Shown here piece by piece: positions 37,559 to 46,596 of a stretch of 64,000 nt of DNA (positions are counted from its first letter, which is position 1; every line of letters starts with the position of its first letter). The notes under the pieces were generated by a model. It saw only the letters and a program-made list of their open reading frames with translations, was not told the DNA's origin and did not search any database. Origin of the DNA: Alphaproteobacteria bacterium (GTDB lineage Bacteria; Pseudomonadota; Alphaproteobacteria; UBA6615); assembly GCA_011087645.1 (NCBI GenBank), contig JAALLF010000003.1, positions 124,001 to 188,000 on the forward strand, in the 5' to 3' direction. A program made the position numbers and the translations under genes.

Positions 37559-38956
37559 TGGCCGTTGACACCCCGTATCCTGAATATCTCGAGTTTGCCG
37601 GCAAATGGGCGAAGGCTCGCGATGCCGCGGCCGGGGAGGAGGCCGTCAAAGCCCGGCGAGACGAATATTTGCCGATGCTCAAAGGCCAGAGCAAGGATGA
37701 CTACGCGGCCTATCAAGCGCACACTCTACTTCAATGCCACGGCGCGAACCGTCGATGGGTTGTCGGGCATGATTTTCCGTCGTGCGCCGATAGTCACCAG
37801 ACCGCCGGCAATGGATGGTTTTACCGCAGATGTTACATTTGAGGGTGTCTCGTTGGCTGCGTTCGCCGAGCGGGTTGTGCAAGAGGTACTGATTGCTGGC
37901 CGAGGCGGCCTTATTGTCGATTTCCCACGCGCGACCGATGGCGATATTACGCTTGCCCAGGCGGGACGGATGGGCCGGCGGCCGTTTCTGCGTTTCTATC
38001 GTGCCGAGGACATTCTCAACTGGCGTGTCGGCACGATCGATAATCGCACGGTGTTGGTGCAGGTACGGCTATTCGAGCGCGTTGAGGGATTGGCGGCGGA
38101 CGGTGGCGAATTTGATGGCGCTTTAGTGGAGCAAATTCGGGTGCTCGATTTGGTTGACGGCCAATATCGCCAGCGCCTATTCCGCCAGGACGATGATAAA
38201 GAATGGGTGCCTCATGGCGATGTGATTTTCCCTGAACAGGGAGGCGCGCCGATGGATTTTATTCCGTTTCGGTTTATCGGCCCCCGTGATACCGCGGCCC
38301 GAATAACCAAGCCGCCGTTGCTCGATTTGGTCAATGTCAACTTATCTCATTACCGCAGTGCCGCCGATCTAGAGCATGGCGCCCACTTTGTCGGATTGCC
38401 CACGCCCTATGTATTTGGCACTGCTGAGGCGCCGGCGACGATCGGTCCGACCGTAGTCTGGCATGCGCCGGAGAGCGACGTGCAGGTCGGTATGTTGGAA
38501 TTCACCGGCGGCGGATTGGCGACGATAGAGCGTCTGTTGGATCGTAAAGAGCAACAAATGGCGGTACTCGGCGCGCGTATGCTGTTTCCCGAAAAAAAGG
38601 CAGCCGAGTCGGCAGAGACTGCGAGCATGCATCGGCAAGGTGAGAATAGTGCCTTGGCTGCGTTGGCGCTTGCGGTCGCCCGTGCCCTTAGTGAGGCGAT
38701 GACGATTGCTCGCGATTGGCTCGGCGCCAGCGGCGAGACCAGTATATCTCTCAACACTGATTATCTGCCGACGCCCATGTCGCCGCAAATGTTAGTGGCG
38801 CTAATCCAGGCAGTGCAAAGCGGTCATATCTCACGCCGGACCTTCTTTGCCAATTTGCAGCGCGGCGAGATTATCGCCGTGGATACCGCGTTCGAAGATG
38901 AGCAGATCGAGATCGAGGCTGAGCTGCCCAACCATCTAAACCAGACGGCTGCGTAA
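37558..38956 (+). pseudogene. phage portal protein (DUF4055-like), frameshifted
   Basis: The reading frame starts at ATG 37558, overlapping the terminase stop, and gives MAVDTPYPEYLEFAGKW to DDYAAYQA. Homology then continues in the next frame: TLYFNATARTVDGLSGMIFRRAP, which is the portal signature pattern (YxxRAxFxNxTxRTVxGLxGxIFRK), running to 38956. The change of frame lies at about 37717-37727 and needs a net +1 shift, as after a two-base loss. No slippery motif is seen there. The remaining protein is normal (about 450 residues), ending with an acidic tail. If the genome is correct, the portal is inactive unless a ribosome shifts. Confidence 0.8.
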
Positions 38957-38960
38957 TGGG

Positions 38961-39443
38961 TTACAGAAACTGTAAATCGGCTGGGGAGATGAGAACGCCA
39001 AAGGCCGCGCACCAGATAACCACCGACTTATACTCATTGATATTGATCGTCGCTGGGATGGTGTATTTTTGGCTGCCTTTGAATGCCCTAAGACGCCCGA
39101 GATCGATGAAGTCGGTACCTTTCACATCACTGGCTCTGCGGATCGATTCCTCAGGCACGAGATAGACATGGAACTTGGGGCCTGGCCCGACCTCGAAATC
39201 GCTTCCCAGAAACACCGTACGTTGAAGAACGGTGACGCCGCCGGAACCGTAATGCACAGGGTCCATGGTGTTGGCGTGAATGAATTGGCCCTTGGCAATG
39301 ACGGCGGTTAGTTCTTCGGTACTAAGAGATTCATTGGCCGGTGGCGGTGGGAAAACAAATGGAAAGAGGAAAAACCCGACACCGATACCGCCGCCGATGC
39401 CGAAAACGCCGCCGAGTATGAAGACCCCGATCAAACGCCACAT
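38961..39443 (-). CDS. DM13-domain protein
   Basis: The 160-residue protein has an N-terminal membrane helix (about residues 4-30, with a Gly-rich FGIGGGIG face) and a periplasmic DM13 domain. The domain includes GQFIHANTMDPVHYGSGGVTVL, then FEVGPGPKFHVYLVPEESI, LGRLRAFKGSQKYTIP and VVIWCAAFGVLISPA. DM13 domains are extracytoplasmic electron-transfer modules with a conserved Cys (IWC). The gene is convergent with the portal gene, its stop only four bases beyond the portal stop. It belongs to the first set of host-type genes that interrupts the phage order. Confidence 0.88.
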   Translation of the reverse strand: MWRLIGVFILGGVFGIGGGIGVGFFLFPFVFPPPPANESLSTEELTAVIAKGQFIHANTMDPVHYGSGGVTVLQRTVFLGSDFEVGPGPKFHVYLVPEESIRRASDVKGTDFIDLGRLRAFKGSQKYTIPATININEYKSVVIWCAAFGVLISPADLQFL

Positions 39444-39518
39444 GACTTCCCCCTCTAACCGTATTTCCGCTCGAACTATCTTAGGTCAGCTTTGCACAGG
39501 CCGAAACATAATTAGGGC

Positions 39519-41099
39519 ATGAAGAAATGGTTGTCGTTCAGAACCGCGCAGATCGGTGATACGATGATAGCCATGAGAATTGTTCGGCTACTTTTCTTCG
39601 TTATTTTGAGTTTTGGGCTGATCCAAGTTCCGGCGGGAGCTCAAAATTTTGAAAAAGGACTGGAAGCGGCACGCGCCGGTGATTTTGCCGCTGCTGTGGC
39701 GCAATGGAGGCCGCTGGCCTCGAAAGGTCATGTGGAAGCGCAGTTCAATATCGGCGCAGTTTACGAAGAGGGTTTGGGCGTACCGAAGGATCCCAGCGAG
39801 GCGGCGGGTTGGTATGGTCTTGCCGCTGGCCAGGGTCATTCCCAGGCGCAGTATAATCTGGGCGTCTTATACGCTAATGGTCGGGGCGTGCCCCGCGACG
39901 ATGCAAGAGCCGCCGTATGGTGGCGCAAAGCCGCCGACCAAAATCATGGCAAGGCCCAGTACAATCTTGGTGTTTTCTATCAAGCAGGCCGAGGTTTGAG
40001 GAAGGATTTGTCGAAGGCCCAAATTTGGTTCGACCGCGCAGCGGTCAATGGCGTTGGTGTCAGGGGTGACAGTAGTCGCAAGCCACCACCACAGTCCGCA
40101 GCAGATGTATCGAAGTCTCAACCGGGACCTAAAGTTCCAACCGTTGTTCAACCCGCGAAAACAGAACCGACTGTTAAGTCGCAGCCGCAGTTAACGGCAC
40201 CCGTCAATGTCGCAGCGCTATCCGCCGGATCGTTACGGGTTGCGGCCAACATTCCCGACGGTGAGCGCTTTCGCTTGGAAGTCGTCGAAACCCGTGAACG
40301 GTCGCGCGACGGCGCCTTTGTGATGGCACAGACATCGGAGATGGGCGTAGACATGGTGGTCAGGTTAGACCCTCGCGATGGCGCGCACATCGAACTGACC
40401 TATGGCCCGGCGACGGTAAAAACCGCCGGTAATCCTCAGGCGGGCCGGCTGGCTAGCGAGCTTGGCAAGCTGATCGACGGTCAAAAGGTCGAATACCATA
40501 CTAATGAGAACGGCGAAGTGACCGGGTTGGAAAATCCGGCCCAGCTTACAAGTTTCTACGAAAAATCGATCGATCGGCTTTTAAGTGGTATCGAAACCCA
40601 GTCTGCCGACCCCCAATTGGCCGATGACATCCGAGCCAATATGGCGCCACTATTGTCGCAAGATTACGCGGCGGCGCGGGCGCTCGACTTGCCAAAACTT
40701 CTGCACTTCTTTAGCGGTCTGGAGATGGCGATGGGTAAGACCTACAGCCGTGCAGGTGTAATGAGCTTGCCTCCGAGCGCCAATGAGCTGCCCAGCACGG
40801 TGAACTATGAGCTTAAATGGTTCGACCGTACCGCGGGCGTGGCGTGGATGAGCTGGCGCCAATCGGTTGATTCGGAACAAGCGGCCGGCGCTGTGCAGGG
40901 CTATATCGAAACCTTGGTCGCCGATTCTGGCCAACCGCTATCGGAGGAATTCGATATCGGCGCTATCGATGTCTCCGATAACGCCGACTACGAAATTGAT
41001 TTAGCCACGGGGTTTCCTAAGCAGGTGATTTACACCCGCAAAGTCGAATTGTTCGGCTTCTCCCAAACCGAGAAGCGCCGCATCCGCGTGCTCCCCTAA
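39519..41099 (+). CDS. Sel1-repeat protein with large C-terminal domain
   Basis: The protein (526 residues from ATG 39519; ATG 39573 would give MRIVRLLFFVIL, a cleaner signal peptide) has a signal sequence and three to four Sel1-type repeats, such as HVEAQFNIGAVYEEGLGVPKDPSEAAGWYGLAAGQG and HSQAQYNLGVLYANGRGVPRDDARAAVWWRKAADQN. A polar Pro/Ser/Lys linker follows, then an about 270-residue domain of unknown type. Sel1 repeats make helical protein-binding scaffolds. It sits between the DM13 gene and a glycine-zipper lipoprotein, inside the first interruption. Confidence 0.8.
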   Translation: MKKWLSFRTAQIGDTMIAMRIVRLLFFVILSFGLIQVPAGAQNFEKGLEAARAGDFAAAVAQWRPLASKGHVEAQFNIGAVYEEGLGVPKDPSEAAGWYGLAAGQGHSQAQYNLGVLYANGRGVPRDDARAAVWWRKAADQNHGKAQYNLGVFYQAGRGLRKDLSKAQIWFDRAAVNGVGVRGDSSRKPPPQSAADVSKSQPGPKVPTVVQPAKTEPTVKSQPQLTAPVNVAALSAGSLRVAANIPDGERFRLEVVETRERSRDGAFVMAQTSEMGVDMVVRLDPRDGAHIELTYGPATVKTAGNPQAGRLASELGKLIDGQKVEYHTNENGEVTGLENPAQLTSFYEKSIDRLLSGIETQSADPQLADDIRANMAPLLSQDYAAARALDLPKLLHFFSGLEMAMGKTYSRAGVMSLPPSANELPSTVNYELKWFDRTAGVAWMSWRQSVDSEQAAGAVQGYIETLVADSGQPLSEEFDIGAIDVSDNADYEIDLATGFPKQVIYTRKVELFGFSQTEKRRIRVLP

Positions 41100-41114
41100 T
41101 TTGAGGATGGCCGG

Positions 41115-41585
41115 CTAAACGACTTTCCAGCTACCGTCGGGTTGCTGACACGCGGTGCCAAAAGCCGACTGCTCGCGTCCATCGATGACTACCGTTGTCT
41201 GATATTCACGGCAATAGGCGTTGGATTGGGTGTCGCGCCCGTCGCGGATTGGCGTGACCGAACCGGAATTGCCGCTGTCGGGATTGTTCCAAACGATCTT
41301 CTCACCTACTGGTGCAGTGTGCGCTTGCTGTTCGGCTTGGTTCATGGCCAGGCGATCGGCGCGGTCGAGCGATTTGCCAATTTCGTTACCGATGAATGCA
41401 CCGGCCAATGTGCCGACTGCGGTGGCGACCAGGCGGCCTGAACCGCCGCCGACCTGGGAGCCGAGAACGGCGCCCGCGACACCGCCGATCACGGTGTCCG
41501 CGGTTTCCTTCTGGCCAGCGTCACCTGAGCACGCCGCGAGAACTAAAGCCGCCGCCGCGAGAGAAACTAGAGGCTTACGTTGCAT
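41115..41585 (-). CDS. glycine-zipper lipoprotein (surface antigen type)
   Basis: The start ATG 41585 (MQRKPLVSL) follows AAGGACG. The 156-residue product has a lipoprotein signal with lipobox LAAC at about residue 19, then a glycine zipper (VIGGVAGAVLGSQVGGGSGRL... AGAFIGNEIG). The C-terminal SAYCREYQTTVVIDGREQSAFGTACQQPDGSWKVV type end matches the 17-kDa surface-antigen-like lipoproteins of Rickettsiales and relatives. Its role is probably outer-membrane association. It is the third gene in the first interruption and convergent with the Sel1 gene. Confidence 0.87.
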   Translation of the reverse strand: MQRKPLVSLAAAALVLAACSGDAGQKETADTVIGGVAGAVLGSQVGGGSGRLVATAVGTLAGAFIGNEIGKSLDRADRLAMNQAEQQAHTAPVGEKIVWNNPDSGNSGSVTPIRDGRDTQSNAYCREYQTTVVIDGREQSAFGTACQQPDGSWKVV

Positions 41586-41749
41586 GATATCGTCCTTCAT
41601 TGGTCTGTCGTGTGCACTAAAATCGCGGAAAATGTTTAAGAAACCTTAACGCCGCGCGCCGATTTGTTGCCAGGGTAATAATGCACCTCTGGATTATGGC
41701 GTAACCAAGGCATTAACGACGAAATTTGCCGGAAACGCGTTGTTTTGTC

Positions 41750-42214
41750 TCAAATCCAGCGTCGAACAGTCGATTTGTAGCGTTGATAGTCGTCAGCGAA
41801 GGTTGTCTCGAGAAACTGCTCTTCCTTCGGAATAACCAACGTGTTGATCGCTGCGACCGCGGGAACGACATGGACCATAATGAGCAGGCTATCAGCGGCG
41901 ATCGCGGTGCCCAAATAGACTGTCGTCATCGATAGATAAATCGGGTTTCGCGAGAAGGCGAAGGGTCCGCTTGTGACGATCTTCGTTGTCGGGTGGTGAT
42001 GGGTTACGGCGGTTTGCGCACGTCCGAACTCTCGTACTGCCGACATGAATAGCGCCAGGCCAATCAAGATCACCGGCACGCCAATAGCGTATTGCACCCC
42101 CGAGGGTAGTAGCGACACCGACCAAATTGCATCCACACCGAATCCAGCTAAGAAGCAAAAAGCGTAAATTAATGGCGGTGGGATCACCCCACCGCAGATT
42201 GGATTATCGATCAT
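41750..42214 (-). CDS. isoprenylcysteine carboxyl methyltransferase-like membrane protein
   Basis: The 154-residue protein has four hydrophobic segments and the ICMT/PEMT-type signature TSGPFAFSRNPIYLSM near residue 82, followed by PKEEQFLETTFADDYQRYKSTVRRW. This matches small bacterial membrane methyltransferases of the ICMT-like group, which use S-adenosylmethionine; the substrates are mostly unknown. It is the last gene of the first interruption. It is followed by about 200 bases of non-coding DNA before the phage scaffold gene. Confidence 0.83.
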   Translation of the reverse strand: MIDNPICGGVIPPPLIYAFCFLAGFGVDAIWSVSLLPSGVQYAIGVPVILIGLALFMSAVREFGRAQTAVTHHHPTTKIVTSGPFAFSRNPIYLSMTTVYLGTAIAADSLLIMVHVVPAVAAINTLVIPKEEQFLETTFADDYQRYKSTVRRWI

Positions 42215-42414
42215 GGATGAAGCTTAGCATGACGGCGGAATATCGTCTGCAAACTAACGATTTACTGTTGGCGGCAATTCAATAGCCACAATAGCTTTAT
42301 CCACAGCCGGTCGAGCGTCATCAGTGTTTCGATCGACCTCCGCTGGCAAGACCGCCAGCATTTTGGACGATGCCCCACTTCCGGCCCACCCCGTCAAAGA
42401 CGAGGAGTTAAACC

Positions 42415-43182
42415 ATGCCTTTGCCTGCTGTTATCGACGCACTCGACAAAGTCGATGCGTCTCACCATGGCCTCTATGCCGAAACCGATGCTGGGCTGTT
42501 TATCCTCGATATCGAGGGTGACATTTCTGGCCATCCGGCGGTGGCGCCATTGGAAAACGCCTTCAGGAAAGAACAAGAAAAACGCAAACGTCAGGGTCGG
42601 GAACTCGATGCGATTAAGGAGGTGCAGCGAGCCGAAGGACGTGCCGAGGATGGCGAAACCGACACTGGCGGCAAACCGCTAGCAGCGTCAACGCGCCGGC
42701 GGTTGGAAGCGGCGCACCGGCAAGACGTGGATGCCATAACAGGACAAGCCGAGAAGTATCGCGCTGCGCTGGAATCAACCCTGGTCGATGCGGCACTGAC
42801 CAACGCGCTGGTCGAAGCCAACATTGCTGCGCCATATATGAAGGCCGCCAAGGCCATGCATCGAGCTAATCTGACCGTGGTCGAGCAGGACGGCGAGTTT
42901 AAAGTGGCCGCCCCCGGCGCAGACGACGGATCAAACCAAGCGCAAACCCCCGGCAATTTTATCGCCACTTGGGCTGCCAGTGATGAGGGCCGGGCGTTCA
43001 TTGCCGCCCCGCGAAATGGCGGCGGTGCGGCAACCGGTTCGGGCGCGGCGGGTTCGCGCGCGCCAAATCCATGGCGCCACGAGAGTTTTAACCGAACCGA
43101 ACAAGCACGCATCGCCCGCGACGACCCCGCATTGGCGAAGCGTCTTGCCCGCGCGGCAGGCAGGCCGGAGCCCCGCGTCTAA
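42415..43182 (+). CDS. phage scaffold-type protein
   Basis: The 255-residue protein begins MPLPAVIDALDKVDASHHGLYAETDAGLFILDIEG, the opening seen in scaffold proteins that precede capsid genes. The middle is Glu/Lys/Arg/Ala-rich coiled coil (PLENAFRKEQEKRKRQGRELDAIKEVQRAEG, then a Ala-rich helix). The C-terminal half contains a DNA-mimic-like Gly/Ala-rich stretch and a basic end. It is thought to guide capsid assembly and be lost or degraded before DNA entry. The ATG at 42415 has GAGGAG just upstream. It lies 118 bases before the capsid gene. Confidence 0.82.
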   Translation: MPLPAVIDALDKVDASHHGLYAETDAGLFILDIEGDISGHPAVAPLENAFRKEQEKRKRQGRELDAIKEVQRAEGRAEDGETDTGGKPLAASTRRRLEAAHRQDVDAITGQAEKYRAALESTLVDAALTNALVEANIAAPYMKAAKAMHRANLTVVEQDGEFKVAAPGADDGSNQAQTPGNFIATWAASDEGRAFIAAPRNGGGAATGSGAAGSRAPNPWRHESFNRTEQARIARDDPALAKRLARAAGRPEPRV

Positions 43183-43299
43183 CGGCGGATACCTTAACAT
43201 GCCGTGATAGGTGTCCGCCTCCTGCAGACCGCGCCGAAATACCCTTTTCGAGGCGCCGTTCATCCCCAAGCCGGATCGGCTTAAGAAGGAGTACACCAC

Positions 43300-44298
43300 A
43301 TGGCAAAAACGCAAATCGCGGACATTATCAAGCCGGAACCGCTGTTTCGCGATTCCGTCGTCGAGCGGAGCACCGAGCTGTCGGCGTTCTGGCAATCGGG
43401 CATTGTGCGCTCGGATCCCACCCTGGACGGTTTTGCGTCGGGCAAAGGCAGCATTTTTGATCTACCCTTCTGGAACGATCTGAGTGGTGTCTCTGAAATT
43501 CTGTCCGACAGTGGGGCGTTGACCCCAGCTAAGCTCGACCAATCGAAAGACCGAGCGGTGAAACATTTTCGCGGCCGTGCTTGGTCGGCCAACGACCTAG
43601 CCAAAGCGCTGGCGGGCGACGATCCGATCGATCGGGTGGTCGAGTTCGTCGCATCCTGGTGGGCGCGAGCGATGCAAGTCGATGTATTGCTGCCGTCGTT
43701 GGAGGGCATCTTCGCCACGGCGTTGGCGGCAACCCATGTCATCGATATTGCAATTGAGGACGGTGACAACGCGCTTGATGCCAATGTGATCGGCTCAGAC
43801 GCCGTCATCGACGTGCAGAACCTGCTTGGCGATCATTGGATGGCGATCACCGCCATGGCAATGCACTCCAAGCCTTTCTCACGGTTACAGAAGCTGAACT
43901 TGATCGAGTGCATGCCATTGGCCGAGCAGAATATCGATGTGCCGACTTTCCTCGGCCGCCGGGTCATCGTCGATGACGGGATGCCAGTTGTGGCCGGATC
44001 AACATCAGGTAGCAAGTATACGACCTACCTGTTCGGCGACGGTGCGGTTGGCCATGGTGAAGGAAGAGCACCGTCGCTTGAGGACGCCGAGGCGATCGAA
44101 ACGGACCGTGATGCGCTGGCCGGTGACGATATCTTCGTCACTCGTCGTCATTTCATTCTGCATCCGCGCGGCGTGCAGTTCAGCGGCACCCCGGTGGCGG
44201 CATCGCCAAGCACGGTGGAGCTGCAAAACGGCGCCAACTGGACTAAGGCCTGGCAGGATAAAAACATCCAAATCGTTCAGCTGATCACCAACGGCTGA
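43300..44298 (+). CDS. major capsid protein
   Basis: The 332-residue protein starts MAKTQIADIIKPEPLFRDSVVERSTELSAFWQSGIV, the phage coat-protein opening also seen in the Gp13-like capsid families, and carries FARGRAWSANDLAKAL-type helical segments. The C-terminal part DDIFVTRRHFILHPRGVQFSGTP is the typical capsid end. It has no obvious protease-cleaved pro-region. Together with the scaffold upstream this indicates a scaffold-assisted capsid rather than the protease-processed GTA capsid. RBS AAGGAG lies before the ATG at 43300. Confidence 0.85.
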   Translation: MAKTQIADIIKPEPLFRDSVVERSTELSAFWQSGIVRSDPTLDGFASGKGSIFDLPFWNDLSGVSEILSDSGALTPAKLDQSKDRAVKHFRGRAWSANDLAKALAGDDPIDRVVEFVASWWARAMQVDVLLPSLEGIFATALAATHVIDIAIEDGDNALDANVIGSDAVIDVQNLLGDHWMAITAMAMHSKPFSRLQKLNLIECMPLAEQNIDVPTFLGRRVIVDDGMPVVAGSTSGSKYTTYLFGDGAVGHGEGRAPSLEDAEAIETDRDALAGDDIFVTRRHFILHPRGVQFSGTPVAASPSTVELQNGANWTKAWQDKNIQIVQLITNG

Positions 44299-44364
44299 TA
44301 TAGCCGACCTCCGGGTCCGCGTTCACTCTCCCCCCGACTGGCGGCGGAGTTTCGGAATTAAATC

Positions 44365-44384
44365 CGGCTTCGCCGTCTTTTTTC
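44365..44384 (+). terminator. candidate intrinsic terminator after the capsid gene
   Basis: CGGC (44365-44368) pairs with GCCG (44372-44375) across a three-base loop, and TCTTTTTTC follows at 44376-44384. The stem is only four pairs, so confidence is low. A stop after the highly expressed capsid gene would be usual in phages. Confidence 0.4.
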
Positions 44385-44417
44385 TGACCTCGAACACACA
44401 CAGACAGGAGGCCGATT

Positions 44418-44669
44418 ATGGCCGTTCGTGACCGGACCCTAGCGCAGCGCGAGGGTGTCGATATCTCCAAGCTGACCGACAGCACAGCCGGCACCACTGA
44501 TGGAACCCTGGCCGCCGTGTCTGCTGCGGTGACCGGCGTTGACGGTATAGGCAGTAATGCCGCTTCGAAAGCCGATGTGGATGCCCGCCTGGTCGACATC
44601 AATAATAATTTTGCCGAGGTCAACGCCAAGTTGGATGTACTGACCGATATGCTGCGCAGGCGCCCTTAA
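44418..44669 (+). CDS. small phage protein, unknown
   Basis: The 83-residue product (MAVRDRTLAQ) has an N-terminal Ser/Thr/Ala/Gly-rich segment and a C-terminal amphipathic helix (DVDARLVDINNNFAEVNAKLDVLTDML) that could trimerise. It starts after GGAGG and lies between the capsid and the next small gene. It may be a head decoration or connector-type protein. No family is recognised. Confidence 0.65.
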   Translation: MAVRDRTLAQREGVDISKLTDSTAGTTDGTLAAVSAAVTGVDGIGSNAASKADVDARLVDINNNFAEVNAKLDVLTDMLRRRP

Positions 44670-44696
44670 CAGTCGCTCGATAAGGGTGAATGGCTG

Positions 44697-44960
44697 ATGG
44701 CACTTTTCAACGTCGGAGACCGAGTAACTTTGGCACAAGCGCGCGGCGGCCATGAGGGTTTCGTGACATCGATCCTCGGCGGTCCGGACGGCACGCCGCT
44801 TTATCTGGTGCAATCACCCAATAGTGGTGACTTGGATGAGGGTATCCCCTTGGCTGCCGAGGCCGATATCGCGAGCGGACCAGGAACGGTCCCGGTCTTC
44901 GCCCTGGGTGATACGGTCACGCATGTACCCCGTCAGGCAAAGTTGGACAGAAGAGGTTGA
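44697..44960 (+). CDS. small phage protein, 3' end probably altered by an IS
   Basis: The 87-residue protein starts MALFNVGDRVTLAQARGGHEGFVTSILGGPDGTPLYLVQSP, an SH3/KOW-like beta barrel pattern. A second similar unit starts at VFALGDTVTHV. The last residues (PRQAKLDRRG) have no match to this fold and fall at the left border of the IS3-type remnant, so the original C-terminus is probably lost. A head-associated role is suggested by position only. Confidence 0.6.
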   Translation: MALFNVGDRVTLAQARGGHEGFVTSILGGPDGTPLYLVQSPNSGDLDEGIPLAAEADIASGPGTVPVFALGDTVTHVPRQAKLDRRG

Positions 44961-45270
44961 TTGAATAAGAGAGTGTTTTTGGCTCCAGGTAGCGACGTAA
45001 GGAGCGAAGATGGGTCGCAAACACGAAACCCAACCGGGCAGCGCCGAGAAGGCGGTGCGCGATATCCGCCGAGCGACACGCAAGCAATATTCGGCGGAAG
45101 AGAAGATCCGTATCGTTGTCGAGTGATTGCGTGGCGAGGACAGCATCGCCGAGTTGTGCCGGCGTGAAGGTATCAACCAGAACCTATATTATCGTTGGTC
45201 GAAGGAGTTTCTCGAAGCCGGCAAGAAGCGCCTTGCTGGTGACACCGTGCGCGAGGCCAGCAGCGACCAG
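44935..45270 (+). mobile_element. IS3-family orfA remnant
   Basis: From ATG 45010 (AAGGAG upstream) a reading frame begins MGRKHETQPGSAEKAV, then RKQYSAEEKIRIVVE, is stopped by TGA at 45124-45126 and continues in frame with LRGEDSIAELCRREG, LYYRWSKEFLEAGKKRLAGDTVREAS. This is the helix-turn-helix OrfA of IS3-type elements, in which the stopped codon is normally Gly. The catalytic OrfB is missing, so the element is a dead fragment. The left edge (about 44935) and right edge (about 45270) are estimates; I see no clear terminal repeats. It is fused to phage sequence. Confidence 0.8.
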
Positions 45271-45648
45271 GAAAAGGCTTTGCGCGAGGCGACTGTGTAC
45301 ATCGATGGTACATTTAGTGATCACTGGATCGGTGAACATCCAGGTTCTTCATCGCAGGTGCTGGCCTGGCCGCGTAATGGCGCGGTCGATAGTGAAGGAC
45401 GCAGCGTGACCGGCATTTCCCAACGCGTAAAAGACGCCACTGCTCGACTGGCATTGGAAGGGTCGAACGCCTTTCTCTCCCAGGCCGAAGACCGTGGCGG
45501 GCGCATTGCACGGGCGAAAGTAGGTCCCCTAGACGTTAGTTACTTTAGCGACGCGCCTGCGGGTACTGCGTTTCCGTTCCTCGGACTGGTGCTGAAGGCG
45601 TTACTAAAGCATGGCGGTGACAGCGGTGCCGGATTGGTGCGGGTGTGA
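45127..45648 (+). pseudogene. fusion of IS OrfA tail and truncated DnaT-like head-tail connector
   Basis: Reading in frame from the stop in the IS remnant, residues 1-48 are OrfA and the rest is a phage protein: ALREATVYIDGTFSDHWIGE, LAWPRNGAVDSEGRSVTGI, RVKDATARLALEGSN, GTAFPFLGLVLKALL. The ALRxATxYID... QALxWPR... pattern matches DnaT-like ssDNA-binding connector proteins found near phage capsid genes. About 20-40 N-terminal residues of the phage protein appear lost at the junction near 45265-45275. Whether any protein is made is unknown. Confidence 0.75.
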
Positions 45649-45679
45649 GGTTGGTGCAATTCCACAGAGAGGAGGCGAA

Positions 45680-46045
45680 ATGGCGACGCTTGACGTACTA
45701 TTTCCAGGCCTGACGGTACGCCTGATCGATCGCTTTGGTGCGATGGCCTCACTGGAGGTTGTGACCAAGACCGACGATTTGGTCTCGGGAAACGTGACGG
45801 AAACGGTCGTTTCAACCGAGATCAAAATCACTCCGCCGGAGCCGTTTACGGTCGGTCTCATTGACGGGAGCCTCGTGGAGGCCGGGGACATGACATCTCT
45901 GGTCGCCGCCCGAGATCTCACTGCGAGGCCCGCGATAAACCGCGACCGTTTGGTGTTCGCTTTGGAGAGTTGGCAAATCGTTGCTGTCGATCCGATTTAC
46001 AGCGGAGACACGGCAACGGCATATCGTTTACAGCTTCGCACTTAA
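45680..46045 (+). CDS. phage head-completion-type protein
   Basis: The start ATG 45680 (MATLDVLFPG) is set by GGAGG; the frame extends upstream without a better start. The 121-residue protein is beta-rich (TVRLIDRFGAMASLEVV, VVSTEIKITPP, LESWQIVAVDPIYSGDTATAYRLQL). This fold and place are usual for head-closure or stopper proteins between the connector and neck genes. It is the last gene of the second phage block; the next, minus-strand gene ends 45 bases beyond. Confidence 0.7.
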   Translation: MATLDVLFPGLTVRLIDRFGAMASLEVVTKTDDLVSGNVTETVVSTEIKITPPEPFTVGLIDGSLVEAGDMTSLVAARDLTARPAINRDRLVFALESWQIVAVDPIYSGDTATAYRLQLRT

Positions 46046-46089
46046 CCGAAAACCTGAACGTCCACTTCCAGAACGGCGAGAACCTTATA

Positions 46090-46485
46090 TTACTGTGAGC
46101 TTTCCGATGCTTCGGTGATTTTCTTGCCGAGCACTGATATCTTGGTGAAGAGTTCTTCGGCTGGCAGGATGAACGAGAGTTCAACGGCGCCGACGAAAAA
46201 GCGCACAGCAATTTCCTTTTCGTTACGCCCTTTGGCGAATTCGATCCGATCGGCTGGCAGTGAATTTTGTAAGCCTGTTACTTTTGACACGTCGAGATCG
46301 GGGTGCGACGCCCACTCTTTGGCAAGGCCTAGGAGAGGCGGCAATAACGCGCTGACCGTTTGAGGTGTTACCGCAAGAGCGAGCTTTTGACCCTCGTTAT
46401 CCTCAAGTGCCATCGCGACGGCAGCGTCTTTGACATCTCCATGAAAGGAGACTTTTGCTAATCCGTGTGCGGCAATTTTCTCCAT
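46090..46485 (-). CDS. small cytoplasmic protein, unknown
   Basis: The 131-residue product (MEKIAAHGLA) has beta-type segments (KVSFHGDVKDAAVAMAL, QKLALAVTP) and helices, with no signal peptide or membrane part. No family is recognised. It lies between phage blocks, on the minus strand, and belongs to the second host-type interruption together with the quinone-oxidoreductase gene. Confidence 0.5.
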   Translation of the reverse strand: MEKIAAHGLAKVSFHGDVKDAAVAMALEDNEGQKLALAVTPQTVSALLPPLLGLAKEWASHPDLDVSKVTGLQNSLPADRIEFAKGRNEKEIAVRFFVGAVELSFILPAEELFTKISVLGKKITEASESSQ

Positions 46486-46596
46486 GCCTCAAGTCTCCCG
46501 GCAACATCAATAAGATCAGGGTGCATAGGCTATTTGCGGCACCCCAGCTAAACTGCGACTACTATTGATTAAAGCTCATGAGTCGGGGGAAGAGAA

